A stretch of 64,000 nt of DNA, from the NCBI GenBank assembly GCA_034401135.1, contig JAWZSP010000005.1, positions 4,030,001-4,094,000 of the forward strand. The letters are read 5' to 3'. This document shows positions 34,299 to 43,582 of the stretch, in pieces. Positions within the stretch are counted from its first letter, which is position 1; every line of letters begins with the position of its first letter. Under the pieces are notes generated by a model. It was not told the DNA's origin and did no database searches. It saw only the letters and a program-made list of their open reading frames with translations. The position numbers were made by a program, and so were the translations under genes. This DNA is from Volutella citrinella (taxonomy: Eukaryota; Ascomycota; Sordariomycetes; Hypocreales; Nectriaceae).

Positions 34299-35180
34299 CT
34301 AAGCCTCGAGCGAGTCGACGATGCTGCGGGCATAAGTCCTCATGGCCAGCAGGTCTCGCTTGGCCTTCCAGCAAGGCTGGCCGGGACGCATGCACCAGGG
34401 CTCGGGGTCGGGGTTGGCCTCGCGCTTCTCCTTCCAGCAAGGCTGGCCGGGGCGCATACACCAAGGGGTGGCCTCGCGCTTGGCGAAGTAGGCCGGGGCG
34501 AAAGGTTTGCTGGAGACGTTCTCGGGATCGGCTGTCCTCTCCAAGACAACGTCGGCCGCGCGCTTGGCCTTCCAGCAGGGCTGACCGGGCCGCATGCACC
34601 AACGCTTATCCAGGTTCTCGGGTGTGTCTCCGAGGGCCTCGCGCTTCTGCTTCCAGCAGGGCTGGCCGGGTCTCATGCACCAGGGCTCAGGGGAAGCCTC
34701 ACGCTTCTGCTTCCAGCAAGGCTGGCCGGGGCGCATACACCAGGGCTCGGGGCCGGCCTCGCGCTTGGCCTTGGTCTCGTCCTTGTCCGAGCTGTCCTCG
34801 TCGAACTCTTTGTCGAGTCCGAGGTTGGCGTAGTAGTCCTGGGCCCCGCCCTCATCCTCGAGGGCGACGGCGATGAGGTTGGCGAGTTCGTTGATGTCGC
34901 GCTTGGCCTTGAAGGCAGCCCCGCCGGCGTGGTTGCTGGCGGTGCCTTCGAAGGAGCGAGCCCGGAGCCCGCCAGAGCTGTGGATGGCCTCGCTGAAGGC
35001 CTCGGCAGTGCGCTTGACCTTCCAGCATGGCTGGCCGGGGCGCATGCACCATGGCTCGGGCTCAGGGTTGGCCTCGCGTTTCTCCTTCCAGCATGGCTGT
35101 CCGGGACGCATGCACCAAGGCTCGGGCGCAGCGAGGGCGCCGGCCAGGAAGACGGTGATGGTGGCAAGAGTGGCCTTCAT
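34299..35180 (-). CDS. Alpha-factor-type mating pheromone precursor (seven pheromone copies)
   Basis: Single coding exon, 293 residues. A signal peptide (about 1-18, MKATLATITVFLAGALAA) sends the precursor to the secretory pathway. Seven identical decapeptides WCMRPGQPCW lie at residues 22-31, 44-53, 147-156, 167-176, 194-203, 240-249 and 262-271. Each is followed by K-x-K-R (KEKR, KVKR, KQKR or KAKR), a Kex2 site. Most are preceded by EA/xP spacers of the kind trimmed by Ste13; copy 5 follows KR directly. Long non-pheromone spacers (58-140 and 208-237) also end in KR. The two cysteines suit a disulfide. The mature peptide is recognised by the Ste2-type receptor of the opposite mating type. 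The decapeptide resembles other Sordariomycete pheromones (WCxxxGxPCW), which supports a hypocrealean host. Confidence 0.95.
   Translation of the reverse strand: MKATLATITVFLAGALAAPEPWCMRPGQPCWKEKREANPEPEPWCMRPGQPCWKVKRTAEAFSEAIHSSGGLRARSFEGTASNHAGGAAFKAKRDINELANLIAVALEDEGGAQDYYANLGLDKEFDEDSSDKDETKAKREAGPEPWCMRPGQPCWKQKREASPEPWCMRPGQPCWKQKREALGDTPENLDKRWCMRPGQPCWKAKRAADVVLERTADPENVSSKPFAPAYFAKREATPWCMRPGQPCWKEKREANPDPEPWCMRPGQPCWKAKRDLLAMRTYARSIVDSLEA
34368..35117 (-). repeat. Seven 30-bp pheromone-coding repeat units
   Basis: Units lie at 35088..35117, 35022..35051, 34713..34742, 34653..34682, 34572..34601, 34434..34463 and 34368..34397. They differ only at synonymous positions, so the peptide is identical in all copies. 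Confidence 0.95.
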
Positions 35181-36507
35181 GGTGTTGAGACGGATGAAGG
35201 AGGGTCAGGGGAGGGAATTGATAGTGTAAGTGAGGTTGGAGCGGCACTCGTTGAAACTGAATCGTGATCAGTGAGTTGTGTTTGTCCTTGTGAAGTTGGA
35301 ACGAGCCTGAGAAGAAACGACCGGATTGGAAGGTATCGTCGGCCAGTATATGTATTCGAAGCTGGTGCTTGCCATGGCTGCGACGGCTTCCTGTTCATCC
35401 GAGGTGTTCTGCTGTCAATAGAGCCGCGGGGCATTGAGTCTATTGACATCCAACTCAATAGACCACCCCAGCACGAAGGCGGGATGGCAACTCCTGCAGA
35501 CCACGAGGCCACCAAATCATCACACCAACTCGCCTTGATTGAAAATGCCAAGCTATGCTCGAGCTTGACTGAACAGGAGAGAAAGCAAGTAATTTGATGG
35601 CGTTCAGAAAGCCTATCGGTGGTTGGCCAACGGGCCACGAAGAGGTTGTATTGAGCGTCTATTGAGCACGGGCGGTGGACATTGACAACCGGGAAACTCA
35701 GGACTTGGAAAGTGGTTCACCAAGCTGAGGCTGCCGATGCAGGGCCCTGGTAGCAAACCTCGCAAACCTCCGGACGCAATCTAGACCTGGCCATTTCGAG
35801 CTGAGGCCATTTTCACAAGGATTTCTGGCACAAAGCGAGGCAAATTTTTACTCGGAGGCTGCATTATTGGCGTTGAATTGCTAGTCGCCTATTGCCAACG
35901 GCTTGGGTGGTGGTTGGGAGATGGTGAGGGGAGCGTTATTGAGTCTCTATATTCAACCCCCAATCGGGAAAGAGGTTGGCCGGAAGCCACAACGGCGAGC
36001 CGCAAGTCAAAGGAGTTGCTAGCAGCCCGAATGTGAGGTGTAGGTAATGGCCAGTCGCTGGGAGTCATGCGCCAAATCTTTTTGTTTGGTCGTTGTTGTT
36101 CTTTGCTCCTTTGAAGTGCAGGCGTCGCCCAGCCTGATACTTCACCATCCCCTTGGGACGCGTGGATAACTTGGCTTGTCAGGTCGGGAGTCATACCGAA
36201 TTATTGTTGCATACATAATATTGTAAGCTCGGGGTAAATTCTTGGAATGGGAAAGTATGGCGTGCCTCACAGATGGCCCTGGGTTATCCATGCTTGGACT
36301 GCCGCTCCCGTTAGGATTCACACGAGATCAGTGCAAGCACCTTAATTGCAAGAAAGCCACGGCATTGGCGCTACACCCGGCGCTTTGACATGGCAAGCAA
36401 GTAGCTGGGCACGCTTGAGACGAGCAGTGAATAGACATGTACGCCATAACCATAAATTATTGATGGAGCTGAGCGCCACTATGCTACCACCTTGGAGATG
36501 CCATCCA
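35181..36507. other. Pheromone gene promoter and spacer
   Basis: This is 1.3 kb between two minus-strand genes, with no coding frame I can support. It contains a copy of a short dispersed motif at 36367-36387. Confidence 0.45.
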
Positions 36508-38858
36508 TCACTTGCGGGGATCCCAGTCCTTGTCCACCTCTTTGAGAAGATCTTTGTCGCCCAAGAGCTTGGACCCAAGGATGTCCTCAAGGCTCACAAG
36601 CTTGAAGCTCGCCTCAGAGCTCGTGGACCCGTCGGGCAACTCGTTGGCGTCGTCGTGCACCACGACTAGGCCGTGGGGGAAGTCTTCGTTAAGTGCGTTG
36701 CCCACGGCAGTAATGCCGTCCGTGTTGCTTACAGCGTCGACCTTGCCGTCCGACGACTTAGTGATAGTGAAGGTGGTGACATACGCGTGAGGCTCGGCGC
36801 GGCGGTAAACATTGTAGGCGCTGACGCCTTGGAGAGATACGAGGACGAAGCCCTCGTCCTTCTTCTTTCCGGGAACGAGCGTGACGCCCTCGACATCGCC
36901 AAAGATCTGGCTGTCGCCGACCTTGGCGATGAGATGACCGGCGTCGCCGGCGTCGGGCTCTGCCCCATATCGCCAGAGGGCTGAGGGCTCCTCGCCGAGG
37001 AAAATCCATCCGTTTTGTTCGTCGGTGACGCAGCCTTCGACCTGACCTCCGCTGCCGCCCTGGAACTGGCGCACCAGGTCAAACTTTAGGGTGCCGTCGG
37101 AGGCAGACGATAGCTCATACTGGAGATATCGGGCATCCTTCGCGTTGACGAAGAGGTACTGCTTCCCTGACTTGGGGGACCGGTAGGTGCATGAGCCGTA
37201 GACACCGAAATCCTCGATAACGGGGTGGCTGCCACCGGGAAGAGCTGTGAGGGTACCGTTGGGAAGCATCTCAAAAAGGCTGCGTCTGTTAGTTTGGAAG
37301 GGCAAAGGCGAGGCAAGATATCTTACCAAAGGGTGTCATCCTCACGACAGGCGGCAAATGCCAGGTCCGCCTTGCGGTCTCCAATCTTGAAGCCATAGAT
37401 GATATCTACATTGTTGGGCTCGCCAGCCTTGAAGGTCTGGAGGAGTTTACCCTTCAAGTCATACACACCGAGTCCAGTAGCATCGCCTGACTTGAGGGTG
37501 CCGACAATGCGCGACTCGCCGGGCGACTTGGGCGAGATCCAGACGGCCGGATCGTCGCCGTCACCGGGAAGTGAGTCCGTCTCGTACGTCGCCTCAACCT
37601 CGAGAAACGAGCAGTGCAGGCCACCCCAACCCTTTTTGCACTCACAGGTGTTTGGGCCGACACATTTCCCGTGGCCGGAGCAGTCGTTCGTGCAGGTGTT
37701 CTTCTGGCAAGATCGGCCGTCGAAGCCAGCGAAGCAATCGCACTCTCTATGGCCCGAGCCGCAAAATCCGTTCTTGGAGCAGGATCGACAGATGGTCTCC
37801 TTATTGTCCGACTTTTCCTTTGCAGGGTCGTATTTGATGTGCTCTCGAATATCGAGCTTCTTGAGAATGGTCTCCAGGGAAGTAACGGCGAAGCCCGTTG
37901 CGCTCTTAGACTCTAAAGCGTATCCAATAACGCCATCGGGATACTTCTTTGATCGGGCTTGGTAGATGCTGAGCCCCTGGACTTCGATATCCTCTTGCCC
38001 GGTCAGTGTGAAGGTGCCTGCAAGTTTGGCATCACGGTCGTAGACAGCAATCTTGCTCTCCTGTCCGACAAAGAGGTAGTCGTTGCCCTCCTTCTTTGTG
38101 ACATAGATGGCGAGGCCAGTAACGTCGTCCTCGGCCTTGCCAAAGGTGGAGATCTTGGGCGCCTCCGTCGATTCCTTGAGAGGGAACTGGAAGATCTCCT
38201 TGGTGTCATCGACGGACACGTACATCTGGGAGCGCGAACGGGAAGCAGCACACCCCGACGCTTCGAAATCAGTTGCAAAAGTTTGGATCTGGGCACTGTT
38301 AGTGCTAGCGCTGGGAGCTCATGAACGCCAGATGATGCTCACCTCGACGAGCTCGGCGCCGTCCTTGGACTTGCGAAGTAGCAGCTGGACCACTTGCTTC
38401 TTGCCAAAGAGAAAGACATAATCATTTCCAGTCTGGCTCTTCCAAGAGCAGAGTGCGGACCAATCTCCAAGTACTTTGTGATCGGCACCCTTGATGTGCT
38501 TGAGAGATGGCAGCTCGAACACTCGCATGACCGAGTCTGGAGCCGCAATATTGACGACGTAGTCCTTGTCGTCGACGCCGTGCACAGTCGTGAGGATCTT
38601 GGATCGGCCCGTCACGCGTGCAGTGACCTCTTCGAGAGAGGACTTGGAGGTGAAGTCGAAGGCATGAAACCCGCCCTTGTCGGGGCCACCGTCATTGCCA
38701 ATCACGAGGGGCTTCTCTCCGTAGTAGAAACTGGTCCAATCGGATTCGAACTTGCCAGAGATGGCATCGACCTTGACATCAGCCTCGACGGCGGCTCCAA
38801 CGCGCCATGCCTGGAGGGCAATTGCCGCCGCCAGGGTGAGAAAAGCGCAAGTGACCAT
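36508..38858 (-). CDS. Secreted beta-propeller 3-phytase with EGF-like modules
   Basis: Exons on the minus strand are 38343..38858, 37327..38288 and 36508..37279, giving 749 residues. Introns are GTGAGC to GCCCAG and GTAAGA to ACGCAG; the nearer AACAG acceptor would create a stop. The signal peptide is about residues 1-22 (MVTCAFLTLAAAIALQAW). A first propeller-like half (about 25-320) is followed by two Cys-rich EGF-like modules (CRSCSKNGFCGSGHRECDC, then CSGHGKCVGPNTCECKKGW). The second, canonical phytase propeller follows, with DGDDPAVW, SGDATGLGVYDL, GEPNNVDIIYGF, GGQVEGCVTDE and DVEGVTLV. These acidic loops bind the calcium and phytate of beta-propeller phytases, which release phosphate from phytate outside the cell. 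The tandem propeller suggests the first half may help phytate binding. Confidence 0.9.
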
Positions 38859-39888
38859 GACTAAAGCGCAAAGAGTAGTTGAGATAGGGACAAAGACAGA
38901 GAGAGTATAGAAGTTTCCCGCCCGGCCGGGCCATGATATATCAGCCCGCATCTTCAACTAACACGCCGGGTTCCACTTATTGCACCGTTGCTGTCCCTCG
39001 CATCTCGCACCAGTCCGGGTTCTTCGGAGCGCGGGGTTTCACCGCGGTCGACAAGTTAATAACTCTGATCCTGTGGATGCGCTGTGTTCATTGGACCAGG
39101 GGGCTGTAGCGTGGTATTCGTCGTGTAGATCACCTCGACTATGTAGTGTGGCGGCGGGATGCAACCTATCGCGGGAAGTGGAACAGTGGTGGGAGGGCTG
39201 TTGTGGATGCTCAATGGCTGCGCTCGTGTCGCGGGATCGAGTTGCTATTGGGTTGACGGGTGGCAGCACTTGCGGGTCTTCATTTCTCCGCCTGCTGCAT
39301 GTACCTGCCCCATGCTCGGTCGCCCTTGCTGGGGCCGTCGGGTCCTTGCGATCTTGGACTCGGTGTATGCTTCAGGAAGGCACAGAGTCAGGAAGTGGTA
39401 GTGCAGCTGCCTCGGTAGCGAAACAGACTGCCGTGGCGTGCAACGTGCGAGTCCGGTGATAAACTTCCATCTTAGGATGGTTCTAGTGGCAGTTGCAGCT
39501 ACCCGCAGTGGAGCGCCATGCAGTGACATGCAGCAGAATGTCACTCGTTTGAACGGCGGGGCTGGCTTGGATGGACTGATTGATAGGATGAAGCTTAAGA
39601 GCTAATTTCTCGGAGACAGTGGTGGGACTTTTGCCTCGGCTTTGCCTTTGTTTCAGCCTGTGAGACGGCCCCAAAAAGAACGTTTTGCTTTCGTTCTTCT
39701 CAAGATTAGCTTCGCAATTAATTGACTATTCATCTAGCCCTAGATTATCTTTGGTTGGTAGGCTGATAAGATCGTCCAAAGCTTTCAGTGATTCACTGCA
39801 ATTTGACCCGTCAGCTTGAGATGGCCCACCTTTCAGCCAACACACGTGCCATGGCGTGGCCGACAATTATTATCACAGCGAACTGCCA
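38859..39888. other. Phytase promoter and spacer
   Basis: This is 1.0 kb. A GATATATC element lies about 75 bp upstream of the phytase ATG on the minus strand and could serve as TATA box. Nothing else is recognisable. Confidence 0.4.
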
Positions 39889-40791
39889 TTAAATGAGCAT
39901 CAAGGCGGTGAGCAGCGAACCCAACAGTGCTGCATGGCTCATCCAGGGCCGAGGTCTAATAGCACTGCTGGTCAGGCCCTTGTATTCCACGGGACGTGGA
40001 CACACGAGATCCATGGCGCCACCCCATGCTTTATCAGATGTGACATCCTTGCGATTTCGGACCCACTGGATCAGCAGGATGTCGACTGGCGCTCCAACGG
40101 ACTCGAGTTGAGCTTCATTTTTCTCCCTGCTGACCTTGCTGGCATAGGCTAGGAACGGAGTACCGCTGAATTCGTCAAAGCCCTTGGGTTTTGGGCCGTA
40201 CTCAAGCTTGGGCACAAGGACAATCTTTCGCGACTTTGTCTTGCCGCCGATGCAAGCTGGCGTCTTAGGACTGGCCATGAGCTCTTCCATACAGCTCTTT
40301 TCAAGAATTGTAGAGCAATTTCCATCGTGTCCATTCAGCAGCTGGCGTCTGTCCTTGTCATCAAGGGTGTACGCCCTTATCACGACGGCCCAAGATTCAT
40401 GCGCCCTGTAGATGCCATTGGCCGCAATCTCCTTTTCGACTAGATGGTCTGGAGGAACAAGAGAGAACATGCTGGCGGCGAACACACCCTTCTTGGCCTT
40501 CTTGGAGTTGTTCATGGCCGGGATGCTGTCCTTGACGTGCACTTTGATCTGCCACGCATCCTCGGGGTTGCTGCTTGATACGTTGTACTCGTTGGAGGTG
40601 TCGAAGCCGGAAATAGAGATGTTGGACATGTACTCGGCGTCAACCATCATGGACGGCAATTGCGAAGCGACGATACCCGCAGGCGGTCCGCCACCGGAAT
40701 GTAGGATGTCTTTAGCAATATCATCTGGGATTGGAGGGGGAAAGAAGATGGTCGGGGAGAGCCACGTGAGCGACCAAATGATCACACCCAT
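39889..40791 (-). CDS. Probable secreted, GPI-anchored protein of unknown function
   Basis: 300 residues from the first ATG at 40791; upstream codons in frame include no ATG. The N terminus MGVIIWSLTWLSPTIFF is hydrophobic enough for a weak signal peptide or anchor. The C terminus ends in a hydrophobic tail, MSHAALLGSLLTALMLI, after a small-residue region, as in GPI-anchored proteins. Potential N-glycosylation sites are NIS, NVS, NNS and NCS. Cysteines sit in the second half (NCSTILEKSCMEE, TPACIGG, LVCPRP). A Lys-rich patch (NNSKKAKKGVF) is unexpected for a wall protein. I recognise no family. The start could lie in an unseen upstream exon, because the open frame continues 74 codons 5' with another hydrophobic stretch. 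Confidence 0.6.
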   Translation of the reverse strand: MGVIIWSLTWLSPTIFFPPPIPDDIAKDILHSGGGPPAGIVASQLPSMMVDAEYMSNISISGFDTSNEYNVSSSNPEDAWQIKVHVKDSIPAMNNSKKAKKGVFAASMFSLVPPDHLVEKEIAANGIYRAHESWAVVIRAYTLDDKDRRQLLNGHDGNCSTILEKSCMEELMASPKTPACIGGKTKSRKIVLVPKLEYGPKPKGFDEFSGTPFLAYASKVSREKNEAQLESVGAPVDILLIQWVRNRKDVTSDKAWGGAMDLVCPRPVEYKGLTSSAIRPRPWMSHAALLGSLLTALMLI

Positions 40792-42436
40792 TGAAACAAC
40801 AGCTGATCTATGGATCTTCGCGAAGAGAAAGAGAAGAAGAAAACCCTTTAGAAGAGTCTGGGCGCGTCTCGGTAGGAACTGGGGATCATTGACCAGTATG
40901 GTAGACCTGGGAGTTTCGAATGCTAGAACAGCAAAGTGGCGATGAAGGCGAGGTGTGATGGCTGCTAAATAGAGATGAAGGCCGCTCTTGGACTTGTGAA
41001 ACCTTGCGGCCACGTCTTGTCATCTGCCCCTCAGAGTTTGCCTAACTCTTCTGTTTTGTGGTTTCAGGCTTTTGGGTCATGCACCCCAAAACTAGTTGTC
41101 GGACCTGCAGACACTGTCAGATTGGGTTCCAACAGCCCTGCGGTGATAGTCCTCGAATGGCGGCTGTATATCCAAGCTCCTTTCTGTATAGACCGGAATC
41201 TGATCCAGGTCACACTCCTCGCTCTCGTACAATGGTCACTGCCTAGCTGCTTTGTATTCCTACAGGTTCTGTCATCGTCAAATTCGGTTTTTTAGTTGAG
41301 GTGTGTTCAGCGGGAACCTCTTTCGGAAAACTTTAGCTCAAACATTCTCGTTCATTTGGGAGTCCCATGACACTCGAGCCCATCAAGTAGAGTATGGGTG
41401 TGCATATGCCGTGAAATCATTCTTGTTGATACATTGCCTTGACAGCCAGGCCAAAGACAATCCACGAGCTTCATGTCACGAGAGGGAGCTTGTGCCATGA
41501 TCAGCCAACAAATCCTGACTCGCCAGCATGGCATCTATGTCGAGAGACTGGCTAAGCTCAGCTGTCATGGTTCAACCAAGACAGAGTAAAGCTAACTAGG
41601 GGATGGCCAGCCATGTCTGCATATGCTCTGATATTTTTCTGCGTTGCGAGAAATTAAAGCGAGACACTACACAAGAACACTGCACCCCAGCTTCACCCCA
41701 ATGTCCTTGTGTGCACCAAAGAATGAGCTGAGATTGTTCGACCTATGCAGATCTCCTTTAGGCGTAGTCAACTCCGGGGAGTGACCGCCGAAAGACGGAG
41801 GCGTCGCCGAATGAAATTCCATGTTGAAGATGTGACTTCTAATGCCAGGCATACCGCATCCTTCATTACTCTACCGCGCAAAACCTTCCCAAGTCTCCTT
41901 CTGCAAGACGAACTAATGCAGCTTATATTGGTTTCTCAACGACGCCAAGCGAGACACCACGCCAAGGAAGGAGTCCGGTGCCATAACGCTACTGGATCGG
42001 GCAAGATAGTGCGAAACTACAACACACGCAGGGGTCGCTTCCTGTGGCATTTTGCGCGTCGATGCAATCTGTCGGCAAGTTCCTAGCCGCCTGCCTCCAG
42101 ACGAACGGGCCATGGCCAGCCCCTGCTAGGCTCTGGTTCCGGCTGGCCGCGGTGCGCCAAGCAAGACGATACCCGGCTACACCAAGATGGCTACCCGGGC
42201 TAAATTCTAGTGCCAATTTTCAGATGTATCGAACTTGTCGTGATGGAATCAACTATTGTAAGGACGGGACTCCTTGGATTGGGTGTCTGATGTGGCTGGG
42301 TCACCAAGTTGTGTCTAGCCGGGTCAATGGTTGATGCATTAATGACCATTCTCATTGTGAGATGCAAGGAAATATACGGGTATGAATCTAAGTACGCTGT
42401 TGTCATGGGAATTCCCCAGAATATGAATAATCTCCA
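40792..42436. other. Gene-free spacer
   Basis: This is a 1.6-kb tandem spacer. The short overlapping frames within it lack domains and start context. I see no repeat or RNA gene. Confidence 0.4.
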
Positions 42437-43582
42437 TCAGAATCCTCGGTGGCTTGCGAGATGGACCTCAGACGACGACTTGGATAGACCCTCCCCGTCA
42501 AACGCCTTGTGGACACCAATCGTCGACTCGGCTGACGACTTTGCCCCCAGGCTATTTCGATCATCCTCGCCCCTGTCCTCGCGCTCGACAATGATTTCCG
42601 TGGTCATCATCACTCCATTATCACGCTCATGGCGAGATGGGCCCTGATGCGTCTGCTGGGGACGGCCTTCTTCCCCACCCATGGCATACGCCTGGTAAGA
42701 GATGTCGTTGTCGTTGGTGTCCCCAACTTTGCTGGCAAAAGTCTCCAGGGCAATCCCCGTCTTGGGGTTCGTGTGCGTGCCTTGGGTCCTGCTCCGAGGG
42801 TTGGAGCTGCCGTCCCTCTGACCCGTCGTCATCTCCACCAGCCGGTTCAGGATGGTGAACTCGAGCTTCAGCTTGGCGCTGTAGACGAAGCCCTTGTATG
42901 AGGTCTGGTACTGGTACTGGTTGGCGTATTCGAGTCCTAGGATCGTGACGTCGAGAAGAATGATGATAACGTTGACGCCGACGAGGTGGTTCATGAGTCG
43001 GCGGCTCGATTTGCGGTTACCCACTGCTTGCTCCATCCTCATGAGCTTGATAGTCTCTGCGATGTAGAAGCTGGAGATGATGACTTCTTGAAGGAAGAAG
43101 ACTGTAACCTGGATTTTCTCCATAATGTTGTATGGCTTCTGCCACATCTCGGGGTTTTTGGTAAAGGAGCCGAAGATCATGGGAAGGATTGCGCCGTGCA
43201 TAAGCACAGCATCGACAATGATCATCCATAGAATCATCTTTAGTCGTATCCTGTTTCGCAGGATAAGGTGGAGACGGGACCATAGAACCAGAGACTGGCC
43301 AGTAACCATCATGATCCATCCCACTGCGATGACAGCGGCAGCCAGATAGCCGAAGGTTTCGCTGACGAAGTATTTGATACAAAAGCCGATGCCATACACG
43401 CCGATGCCCCAAGTCGCAGCCAAGAATGACCAGAAGTAGAGGCCAGAATGGCGCTTGAATGTGCCCCAAAGGATAAAGGTCAGTTCGAGGACGTTGTAGA
43501 ATGCGATGCTGAGGAAGACGACGATGATGGTCACCGCGGTCTGGGACATACCCTCCGTCCCTGAACCAAAGGCACCAGCCAT
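42437..43582 (-). CDS. Seven-helix fungal integral membrane protein (DUF7703-like)
   Basis: 381 residues from the first ATG at 43582 (MAGAFGSG). The frame is open further 5' but offers no ATG. Seven hydrophobic helices cover about residues 15-255, starting with TAVTIIVVFLSIAFYNVLEL, including GYLAAAVIAVGWIMMVTGQSL and MILWMIIVDAVLMHGAIL, and ending with LVGVNVIIILLDVTILGLEY. The cytosolic tail of about 125 residues is hydrophilic and rich in Ser, Thr, Gly and Glu, with likely phosphorylation sites. The topology resembles the large group of Pezizomycotina receptor-like membrane proteins near the PTH11 class, but there is no CFEM domain. No ligand or role can be assigned. Confidence 0.82.
   Translation of the reverse strand: MAGAFGSGTEGMSQTAVTIIVVFLSIAFYNVLELTFILWGTFKRHSGLYFWSFLAATWGIGVYGIGFCIKYFVSETFGYLAAAVIAVGWIMMVTGQSLVLWSRLHLILRNRIRLKMILWMIIVDAVLMHGAILPMIFGSFTKNPEMWQKPYNIMEKIQVTVFFLQEVIISSFYIAETIKLMRMEQAVGNRKSSRRLMNHLVGVNVIIILLDVTILGLEYANQYQYQTSYKGFVYSAKLKLEFTILNRLVEMTTGQRDGSSNPRSRTQGTHTNPKTGIALETFASKVGDTNDNDISYQAYAMGGEEGRPQQTHQGPSRHERDNGVMMTTEIIVEREDRGEDDRNSLGAKSSAESTIGVHKAFDGEGLSKSSSEVHLASHRGF

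Noticed and set aside
34263..35267. 334-codon plus-strand frame opposite the pheromone gene
   Set aside because: An antisense reading of the pheromone repeats; its internal repetition mirrors them.
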